A stretch of 12,781 nt of DNA from assembly GCA_002292895.1 (NCBI GenBank), contig DBCE01000054.1, forward strand, positions 1 to 12,781, written 5' to 3'. The notes beneath the pieces are model-generated. The model worked only from the letters and a program-made list of their open reading frames with translations, was not told where the DNA came from and made no database searches. This DNA comes from Phycisphaerales bacterium UBA966 (GTDB taxonomy: Bacteria; Planctomycetota; Phycisphaerae; Phycisphaerales; SM1A02). A program made the position numbers and the translations under genes. The first letter of the stretch is position 1, and every line of letters starts with the position of its first letter. Below, piece by piece: positions 7,994-12,781 of this stretch.

Positions 7994-9379
7994 TCAGAGA
8001 AGTTGCTTGCGCAAGTAATTGATCAGATCGATTTTGGTGATAATTCCATAGAACGCCGAGTCGTCGGCAACGATCGCCACGCGGTCGGCGCGGAAGATCG
8101 GAATGAGGTCGCTGACCTTGGAGGATGGACGCAACGTTTCCAAGCGGCGCGTCATGTATTCGGAAACTGGCTTGGTGCCGGCGCCCTTCGGGTCTTCAAG
8201 CAGCGCCATCAAAACGTCGCTCTCATCAATTATTCCTGCAACGCGTCCTCCTTCGTCAATCACCACCATCTGACTGACGTTGTAGAGACGCATGCGCTTG
8301 ATGGCCTGTTGCATCGGAATGCCAGGCGTGAGCGTGTAGTCCTCGCGGTCCAGGTGGCGGCGGGCAATCATGTCGCGCAGGTCGCCGGTCTTGGGGCGGT
8401 CGATGAACCCATTGTCGGTCATCCAGAAGTCATTGAACATCTTGCTCAGGTATTTGGCACCCGAGTCGCAGATGAAAGTGACCACATTCTTAGGCTCTTT
8501 TTGCTCGCGGCAGTAACGCAGCGCCGCGCAGAGCAGGGTGCCAACGCTGGATCCAGCCAAGATGCCTTCCTTGCGCAGCAGTTCGCGCGCAGTGTGGAAC
8601 GCATCTCCGTCAGAGACAGCAAACGCCTTGGTGACGAGTTTCAAATCGCAGATCGACGGCACGAAGTCTTCGCCGATGCCTTCGACGAGCCAGCTACCAG
8701 GCTCCACATGCTTGCCTTCATTCACAAGCGGGGTCAAAATTGAACCAACTGGGTCCGCCAGGATCATCTGAATATTGGGGTTCTTGCTGCGCAGGTAATG
8801 ACCAACGCCGCTGAGCGTTCCGCCCGAACCGACACCAACCACCACTGCATCAACCTTGCCATCCAGCTGCTCCCAGATCTCCGGACCAGTGGAGTTCAGA
8901 TGTGCGGCAGCGTTGGCGTCGTTGGAAAATTGGTTGATGTAGAAGGCGCCTGGCCGCGATGCTGCTAACCGCGCCGCAACGTCTTGGTAGTACTCGGGGT
9001 GACCCTTGGCGACATCGCTTCGAGTCATCACCACTTCCGCACCCATGGCGCGTAGGTGGCTGATCTTCTCGTCGCTCATCTTGTCCGGAACCACCACGCT
9101 GAGGGTGTAACCCTTCTGCGCGGCAACCAATGCGAGCGCCAGTCCGGTGTTGCCGGCGGTGGCTTCCACAATGTGCCCGCCGGGCTTCAGCCGTCCGTCC
9201 TTCTCGGCCGCCTCAATCATGGATACGGCGATCCGGTCCTTGATTGAATTGCCCGGATTCAGTGACTCCATCTTCACGAAGAGGCGACATGGGCCGGTAT
9301 CAAGGTGCTTGAGTTCGAGCATCGGCGTATTGCCGATCATCTCGAGGACGTTGCCGAAGACGGGAGCGCGCTGCTGCAT
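7994..9379 (-). CDS. cbs: Cystathionine beta-synthase with C-terminal CBS domain pair
   Basis: The enzyme condenses homocysteine and serine to cystathionine, the first step of reverse transsulfuration in the cytoplasm. The fold-type II PLP core is residues 1-330: IGNTPML at 15-21, PLP lysine Lys47 in GNSIKDR, the ATAGNTG substrate loop at 73-79, the phosphate-binding GVGSGGT at 182-188, and VEGIGEDFVPS (232-242), which marks cystathionine beta-synthase rather than cysteine synthase. Two CBS domains follow (about 335-395 and 405-460), as in SAM-responsive relatives. The N-terminal heme domain of the vertebrate enzymes is absent. The chosen ATG places the IGNTP motif at the normal distance from the start. 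The gene for the cystathionine-cleaving partner follows after 30 bp. No leader is available for a riboswitch: the upstream gap to divergent rsmJ is 51 bp and the mRNA may be leaderless. Confidence 0.96.
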   Translation of the reverse strand: MQQRAPVFGNVLEMIGNTPMLELKHLDTGPCRLFVKMESLNPGNSIKDRIAVSMIEAAEKDGRLKPGGHIVEATAGNTGLALALVAAQKGYTLSVVVPDKMSDEKISHLRAMGAEVVMTRSDVAKGHPEYYQDVAARLAASRPGAFYINQFSNDANAAAHLNSTGPEIWEQLDGKVDAVVVGVGSGGTLSGVGHYLRSKNPNIQMILADPVGSILTPLVNEGKHVEPGSWLVEGIGEDFVPSICDLKLVTKAFAVSDGDAFHTARELLRKEGILAGSSVGTLLCAALRYCREQKEPKNVVTFICDSGAKYLSKMFNDFWMTDNGFIDRPKTGDLRDMIARRHLDREDYTLTPGIPMQQAIKRMRLYNVSQMVVIDEGGRVAGIIDESDVLMALLEDPKGAGTKPVSEYMTRRLETLRPSSKVSDLIPIFRADRVAIVADDSAFYGIITKIDLINYLRKQLL

Positions 9380-9385
9380 GGGCGC

Positions 9386-9391
9386 AGTCTA
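9386..9391 (-). promoter_or_regulatory. Candidate -10 element of cbs, leaderless spacing
   Basis: On the minus strand TAGACT ends six bases before the cbs ATG (9379). Transcription normally begins about seven bases after the hexamer, which would be the A of the ATG. There is no Shine-Dalgarno before this start and no good -35 at 16-18 bases. The call rests on the hexamer and its position, supported by three similar cases in the window. Confidence 0.45.
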
Positions 9392-9418
9392 CGGGCGCGC
9401 TGATCCCTCCCGGCGCGG

Positions 9419-9424
9419 TAGAAC
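9419..9424 (+). promoter_or_regulatory. Candidate -10 element of rsmJ, leaderless spacing
   Basis: TAGAAC ends six bases before the rsmJ ATG at 9431, the same geometry as on the cbs side. It lacks the final T of the TAnnnT consensus, so it is weaker than the other candidates. No Shine-Dalgarno is seen before this start. Confidence 0.3.
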
Positions 9425-9430
9425 ACGCCC

Positions 9431-10099
9431 ATGCGATGGGAGCCGCCAGCTGATCCGCGTGAATTGGTCGTCGAGGAGCACCTCGGCGTTCTGGAATTGC
9501 GTGGACCTGCGGATCGCCCCGGCACCGGTGCGCGCGTTGATCTGGGAGCAGTGGCTGCCAAGGGATTCCGCCGGTTGCCACTCGTTCGTTGCATGGGCGA
9601 GCGGGTTCGAACCGTGGCCGATGCCACCGCCGGACTCCTTGGCGACGCGTGGCTCTTGGCGCTTGCAGGATTTCAGGTCACCGCCTTCGAGCGCTCTCCC
9701 ATGGTGGCGCGGTTGGTGCGCGACGGTCTTGCGCGCGCGGCAAACGATCCGCGTGTTGATCAAACCATACTTGCGCGCCTCCACTTCATTGAGGGCGATG
9801 CCGCCGCGCTGCTTAGCGATCGATCATTTGACGCCATCCTTGTTGACCCAATGTTCCCACCGAAAGTAAAGGCCAGCGCGCTGTCCCGTAAAGACGTTCG
9901 CTTACTCCGCGCCGCTGTCGGTGATGATCTTGATGCTGCGCACCTTCTTGAGGCTGCTCGGCGTGCGGCACGCATGCGCGTGTGCGTGAAGCGTGCCGAC
10001 GACGCACCAGATATTGCAGGCGCGCCCGCGCCAGACGTTCGCTTTGAAGGAAAGACCGCCCGGTTTGATGTCTATCTCACGCACGAGGTTTCACTATGA
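9431..10099 (+). CDS. rsmJ: 16S rRNA (guanine1516-N2)-methyltransferase RsmJ
   Basis: RsmJ uses S-adenosylmethionine to make m2G1516 (E. coli numbering) near the 3' end of 16S rRNA. This 222-residue protein has the family order: a SAM-binding motif I, VADATAGLLGDAW (62-74), then the acidic motif II with AFERSP (85-90), the catalytic DPMFPP (139-144), and the conserved KSALSRK-like and VKRADDAP segments (about 147-154 and 186-193). It ends with RFDVYL (211-216). The length is slightly shorter than the E. coli protein because the N-terminal part is short. The start is the first ATG and sits 51 bp from divergent cbs. It overlaps rsmE by ATGA, so two methyltransferases for the same rRNA region are made from one message. 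I call this by motif order; a related class of methyltransferase is unlikely. Confidence 0.88.
   Translation: MRWEPPADPRELVVEEHLGVLELRGPADRPGTGARVDLGAVAAKGFRRLPLVRCMGERVRTVADATAGLLGDAWLLALAGFQVTAFERSPMVARLVRDGLARAANDPRVDQTILARLHFIEGDAAALLSDRSFDAILVDPMFPPKVKASALSRKDVRLLRAAVGDDLDAAHLLEAARRAARMRVCVKRADDAPDIAGAPAPDVRFEGKTARFDVYLTHEVSL
10085..10088 (+). promoter_or_regulatory. Shine-Dalgarno GAGG of rsmE
   Basis: GAGG lies within the last codons of rsmJ, seven bases before the rsmE ATG at 10096. It fixes this start and contrasts with the absence of such a site before rsmJ. Confidence 0.6.
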
Positions 10100-10809
10100 G
10101 CTCACCGTGGTTCCATGCGCCGCAACTGCCTTCTGCAGGCATGATTCTTGCACTTGACCGTGACGAAGCAAAGCACGCGGTGGGCGTTCGCCGCCTGAGT
10201 GCTGGCGATGCCGTGACGATCTTTGATGGCATGGGTGGTATCGCGCACGCGGTTCTCACGGGCGATCGCAACAGCGATGGCGGTGTTCTTGTGCGTGTCG
10301 ATCGCGTGGAGCGTGTTTCGCGCACGGGTACGGATCTCCTGGTTGGTGTTGCCCCGCCAAAGGGTGATCGATTTTCCACCATGCTTGACATGCTTGGTCA
10401 ACTTGGCGTCACTGGCATTGTGCCGCTCGATACTGATCACGGCGTGATCGATGCGGCTGCAATCAATCGCACACGTGCGGAGCGGATCTTGCTGGAAGCG
10501 TGCAAACAGAGTCGCGGCGCATGGCTGCCATCGATCGCCCCGGCCATGACCGTTGCCAACTTTGTACGTCTCGCAGCATCAAGCGGGCGAACGGTGCTCA
10601 TCGCAGATCAGGGCGGCGTGTCGACAGCAACATGCACGGCGGAGCGAGTGGCGATTGCCATCGGACCCGAGGGTGGATTCAGTGCGGCAGAGTTAGAAGC
10701 AGCATGCACTGCGGGCGCGGTCCGCGTGGACCTTGGGCCCGCCATCCTCCGTGTGGAGGCGGCGGCAGTGTCAATGGCAGCGGCGTTTCGCGCGCGGCCG
10801 GCCGGGTAA
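10096..10809 (+). CDS. rsmE: 16S rRNA (uracil1498-N3)-methyltransferase RsmE
   Basis: RsmE methylates N3 of U1498 of 16S rRNA in the assembled small subunit, using S-adenosylmethionine. The 237-residue product has the usual length. An N-terminal PUA-like RNA-binding domain (about 1-70) contains HAVGVRRLSAGD (27-38). A SPOUT methyltransferase domain with a trefoil knot follows: APPKGDRFSTMLDMLGQLGV (86-105), the ACKQSR segment (135-140), IAIGPEGGFSAAEL (187-200) and LGPAILRVEAA (213-223), where the family usually has LGxRILRTETA. The Thr-to-Glu type change in this last motif is mild and the Leu-Arg core is kept. The ATG overlaps the rsmJ stop. The stop codon is one base from the end of the convergent tRNA-Ala gene, so no terminator can lie between them. 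Confidence 0.95.
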   Translation: MSSPWFHAPQLPSAGMILALDRDEAKHAVGVRRLSAGDAVTIFDGMGGIAHAVLTGDRNSDGGVLVRVDRVERVSRTGTDLLVGVAPPKGDRFSTMLDMLGQLGVTGIVPLDTDHGVIDAAAINRTRAERILLEACKQSRGAWLPSIAPAMTVANFVRLAASSGRTVLIADQGGVSTATCTAERVAIAIGPEGGFSAAELEAACTAGAVRVDLGPAILRVEAAAVSMAAAFRARPAG

Positions 10810-10810
10810 A

Positions 10811-10883
10811 TGGAGCGCACCGGTCTCGAACCGGTAACCTCCGCCTTGCAAAGGCGGCGCTCTTCCAATTGAGCTAGCGCCCC
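10811..10883 (-). tRNA. tRNA-Ala (anticodon UGC)
   Basis: The minus strand folds as a complete 73-base cloverleaf. The acceptor stem is GGGGCGC with GCGCTCC, including the G3:U70 wobble pair that is the main alanine identity element. The D stem is GCTC/GAGC with an AATTGGAA loop. The anticodon stem is CCGCC/GGCGG with loop TTTGCAA (anticodon TGC). The variable loop is AGGTT, and the T stem ACCGG/CCGGT closes a TTCGAGA loop. The discriminator is A73. The 3' CCA is not encoded (TTT follows) and must be added by the nucleotidyltransferase. The gene stands alone, outside an rRNA operon. Its 3' end faces the rsmE stop with one base between, so its trailer lies antisense in rsmE. Confidence 0.98.
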
Positions 10884-10896
10884 GGGGGGAGCGAAG

Positions 10897-10902
10897 AGTA
10901 TA
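10897..10902 (-). promoter_or_regulatory. Candidate -10 element of tRNA-Ala
   Basis: TATACT on the minus strand lies 13 bases before the tRNA 5' end, which would give a leader of about six or seven bases for RNase P to remove. No good -35 is seen at 16-18 bases; that position falls in the stem-loop at 10916-10956. Confidence 0.5.
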
Positions 10903-10915
10903 CGAAGTAAATGCA

Positions 10916-10956
10916 CCGACGGCCCGCTCCATTGAAACTTCGGGGCGGGCCGTCGG
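10916..10956 (-). terminator. Strong stem-loop after the SH3-domain gene, probable terminator
   Basis: Arms at 10916-10930 and 10942-10956 pair over 15 positions (14 Watson-Crick and one G-T), very GC-rich, with an 11-base loop. It begins 35 bases after the stop of the SH3-domain gene. On the minus strand the following sequence TGCATTTACTTC is only modestly T-rich, so it is not a textbook intrinsic terminator. It separates this gene from the tRNA promoter. On the plus strand it could also stop transcripts that run through the tRNA from rsmE. Confidence 0.6.
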
Positions 10957-10991
10957 CGTGCTGCTTAGAAATGTGAGAAATACGCTGCGAT

Positions 10992-12578
10992 TCAGGGCGT
11001 TGCGCCGGGCGCCGGGGCAAATCCCTCGGGGCACGGGGTTGCCTCAGGGGCAGTGACCGGGCTGGAGGCTGGCGCTGTGACAGCAACATTGGCAGGAACA
11101 AACTTGCCAGCTTCTTCAATCGGGCGCGTCGACTCAGACTTCGTCACTTGCGGCGTGTCCCGCTGAGTGAGGAGATCGATCGAGAGTGGAGTGATCACGG
11201 TGATACGCAGCGCTGGGTCGTACTGCTTGCCGCCCTTGACTCCAACAAGTGTCCCAATCATTGGAGCCATTGCGATGTCAGCATTTGGCTCGACATACGC
11301 AATCGTTGCACCAGTGATTGGATCGCAGACGCGGTACATCTCTGGCAAACGCTCGCCGTCATACACAGCACTGGCGTTCAATACGCCAATAGCAGTGAAG
11401 TCAGAGCGGCGCTGAATGTTGAGGACCAGTTCGGCGATGTCCTGCTTGTTGGTGTTGCGCTTGGCATCGATCCGACGAATCTCCTGCGAGCCCCGTTGGG
11501 TTTCAATGAGGAGTGAGAGTTGCTTCGCACGCGCTCCTGCCACGCCTTGCACTCCGCGTGCTGCATCTTGCGCGGTCGCAAGTTCGTCGTACTTCGGCAG
11601 CAATGCTTCAAACTCAGCGCTGGCCTCGGGCTGACTACGCACGGCCTTGAACTGAGTCTCAAGGTCATCAAGCGTGGTGCGACGCGATACAAACTTCGGC
11701 TTAGTGGTGCGCGTGGTGGTGGTGACGGTTTCCACAGTGACGGTTTCTGCTGCCGGCGTCTCAACCGACGCATTCACTGGCTGCTGGCCAAGAAGCGGCG
11801 GAATGACTGGCGAACTGCCGAAATCCGCAGCAATTGGCGTCGGTGCTGGCGCGCCAGCATCGGGGGCATTCACCGGAACGGCAACGCCCGAAGTCACGGT
11901 TGTCGCAGTGGTTTCGGTGGTCGCGGCGGTGGCAACGGGTGTTGTCACTGCAACGGCGGCAGGAGCAGTAGCAGTCATGGCAGTCGCGGATTCAGCAGCA
12001 TTCGCCTTGCGAATGAACTGCATGTTGATCCATGCTTCTGAGGTGGCTGGAACCTTGACCTTGTAGACCGATTCCTTCTCGCCAGTAGCGGTGCCCAAGA
12101 CGCTGAGCGTGGTGCCAGCTTCCGCGCTACCGATCTGCTTCCAACTCTTGTCCGGCGAACTGCCCGCTTCCACATTGGGCGCGCGCACTTCCGTGCGTGC
12201 ACTCACCGTGGCGGTGGTTCCGTCGGCTGAGAGCGTGACGCGCCGATCAGCGGGGACAAACGCGAATACATCACCAAAGGCATTGCCTTCAGTCTGTACG
12301 CGTGCCCATCCGTATTCCTCCTTGAGGACTCGGACGAGGTCTCCTTGCTTCAGTTTCCCGAAGGCGTAGGCGCTTTGCGCGCTTGGTCCAGAACGGACAT
12401 TGACTGCTGATCCGGTGACGACCGCCCAATAGGCGGTGCCATCCGGCACAGTGGTCACTGCCGTCGTCCCGGACTGCGGGGCGGCGAAAAGCGAGGGCGA
12501 GAGGGTTAGCAGGGTCGCCGAAGCTAGCATCGTGCCAGCGGCGCCCCGCATCCGTGCGGGTGTGCATCCTTGCAGCAT
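10992..12578 (-). CDS. Exported protein with tandem bacterial SH3 (SH3b) domains
   Basis: With the ATG at 12578 the product is 528 residues; an upstream ATG at 12620 would overlap the divergent gene and precede the -10 hexamer. The N-terminus (RMRGAAGTMLASATLLTLSPSLFAA, about 9-33) looks like a signal peptide. A first SH3b domain spans about 49-113, with the typical VNVRSGPS (59-66) and YGWARVQ (89-95). A second, more divergent one spans about 123-190, with VRAPN and EAWINMQFIRK. A Thr/Ala/Val/Pro-rich linker (about 194-300) follows, then a helical region (TTLDDLETQF onward, about 315-400). The C-terminal beta-rich looking segment contains YRVCDPITGATIAYVEPN, and the end is a Pro/Ala tail. 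SH3b domains often bind peptidoglycan, so a cell-wall role is likely but unproven. No enzymatic domain is seen. Confidence 0.87.
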   Translation of the reverse strand: MLQGCTPARMRGAAGTMLASATLLTLSPSLFAAPQSGTTAVTTVPDGTAYWAVVTGSAVNVRSGPSAQSAYAFGKLKQGDLVRVLKEEYGWARVQTEGNAFGDVFAFVPADRRVTLSADGTTATVSARTEVRAPNVEAGSSPDKSWKQIGSAEAGTTLSVLGTATGEKESVYKVKVPATSEAWINMQFIRKANAAESATAMTATAPAAVAVTTPVATAATTETTATTVTSGVAVPVNAPDAGAPAPTPIAADFGSSPVIPPLLGQQPVNASVETPAAETVTVETVTTTTRTTKPKFVSRRTTLDDLETQFKAVRSQPEASAEFEALLPKYDELATAQDAARGVQGVAGARAKQLSLLIETQRGSQEIRRIDAKRNTNKQDIAELVLNIQRRSDFTAIGVLNASAVYDGERLPEMYRVCDPITGATIAYVEPNADIAMAPMIGTLVGVKGGKQYDPALRITVITPLSIDLLTQRDTPQVTKSESTRPIEEAGKFVPANVAVTAPASSPVTAPEATPCPEGFAPAPGATP

Positions 12579-12584
12579 GCAAAC

Positions 12585-12590
12585 AGGATA
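12585..12590 (-). promoter_or_regulatory. Candidate -10 element of the SH3-domain gene, leaderless spacing
   Basis: TATCCT on the minus strand ends six bases before the ATG at 12578. This is the same geometry as at cbs and would place the transcription start on the ATG. It supports 12578 over the longer frame that begins at 12620. No convincing -35 or Shine-Dalgarno is seen. Confidence 0.45.
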
Positions 12591-12601
12591 CCGATGCGCA
12601 C

Positions 12602-12607
12602 TACACT
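12602..12607 (+). promoter_or_regulatory. Candidate -10 element of the lipoprotein gene, leaderless spacing
   Basis: TACACT on the plus strand ends seven bases before the ATG at 12615. No Shine-Dalgarno is present in the seven bases between. The element lies within 12 bases of the opposing candidate at 12585-12590. Confidence 0.4.
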
Positions 12608-12614
12608 TCGCTAG

Positions 12615-12781
12615 ATGCATTCGCCTCGCACACGCACGATTTTCACATTCATTGTTGCACCGCGTGGGCGGGCAGTGGTGGCGGCGATCGTCTTGGCGGG
12701 ATCGTTGCTTGTATTGCCCATGACCGCCGGGTGCAAGAACGCCCTCCGTCAGGATGCCGATGCCGAGTTGCAGCGAAGCCT
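12615..12781 (+). CDS. Lipoprotein, N-terminal part (3' end outside window)
   Basis: The frame from the ATG at 12615 is open to the window edge and gives 55 residues. It encodes a bacterial lipoprotein signal: a basic N-terminus (MHSPRTRTIF, then PRGR at 16-19), a hydrophobic core VVAAIVLAGSLLVLPM (21-36), and a lipobox TAGC with the modifiable Cys40. The Thr at -3 is less usual than Leu but accepted in several phyla. Mature residues KNALRQDADAELQRS are charged, with no recognisable domain yet. The gene is divergent from the SH3-domain protein with only 36 bp between start codons. Membrane anchoring on the outer or inner membrane is inferred from the signal. The function cannot be told from this fragment. 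Confidence 0.75.
   Translation, partial: MHSPRTRTIFTFIVAPRGRAVVAAIVLAGSLLVLPMTAGCKNALRQDADAELQRS

Larger units (their letters stand above)
9377..9433. repeat. Imperfect inverted repeat covering both divergent start sites (cbs/rsmJ)
   Basis: The minus-strand sequence TAGACTGCGCCCATG (9391 down to 9377) and the plus-strand sequence TAGAACACGCCCATG (9419-9433) match at 12 of 15 bases. They point away from each other across a 27-bp spacer. Each half ends in the start codon of its gene. The repeat could be two copies of a leaderless promoter or a regulator site; the sequence alone does not decide. Confidence 0.5.

Noticed and set aside
9380..9430. SAM or other riboswitch before cbs
   Set aside because: Only 51 bp separate cbs from rsmJ and the -10 candidate sits six bases before the ATG, which leaves no leader to fold.
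11722..11747. Short direct repeat GTGACGGTTTC in the SH3-domain gene
   Set aside because: Two 11-base copies 15 bases apart in frame reflect the Thr/Val-rich linker rather than a separate element.
12579..12620. Longer start of the SH3-domain gene at 12620
   Set aside because: It would add 14 residues that spoil the signal peptide, overlap the divergent lipoprotein start and run over the -10 hexamer at 12585-12590.

Overview
This window is a high-GC, gene-dense bacterial chromosome segment with ten protein-coding genes (one cut at each window edge) and one tRNA. There is no stretch over 300 bases without a gene. I see no rRNA, insertion sequence, CRISPR array or phage gene. The host is probably a Gram-negative-type bacterium with an envelope, because there is a lipoprotein signal, a Spy-like periplasmic protein and several Ala-rich exported proteins. 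The overall style (large Ala/Arg-rich helical proteins, short gaps) fits Planctomycetota such as Phycisphaerae, but that assignment is an impression and not proven by any one gene.

Layout. (1) Positions 1-5766, plus strand: three overlapping genes of unknown function. They are a helical, TPR-like protein truncated at its N-terminus, an 858-residue single-pass membrane protein with a helical-repeat C-terminal region, and a 281-residue protein with a signal peptide. Junctions are ATGA and TGATG, so they are probably translated together and may form one envelope complex. (2) Positions 5735-9379, minus strand: cystathionine beta-synthase (cbs) is followed 30 bp later by a cystathionine gamma-lyase/gamma-synthase family gene. 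This pair makes cysteine from homocysteine by reverse transsulfuration. After 81 bp comes a secreted protein with LTxxQ (Spy/CpxP-like) motifs, whose 3' end overlaps the unknown trio tail to tail. (3) Positions 9431-10809, plus strand: rsmJ and rsmE, overlapping by ATGA, encode two methyltransferases of the 3' end of 16S rRNA. (4) Positions 10811-10883, minus strand: tRNA-Ala(UGC), only 1 bp from the rsmE stop. (5) Positions 10992-12578, minus strand: an exported protein with tandem bacterial SH3 domains, followed by a strong stem-loop. (6) Positions 12615-12781, plus strand: the start of a lipoprotein gene.

The main cross-cutting observation is about start sites. At the divergent gene pairs (cbs/rsmJ and SH3 protein/lipoprotein) a TAnnnT-like -10 hexamer lies 6-7 bases before the start codon and no Shine-Dalgarno is seen, which suggests leaderless mRNAs. 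In contrast, operon-internal genes (rsmE, the second gene of the trio) have clear Shine-Dalgarno sequences. The unknown trio is the best candidate for an undescribed system.
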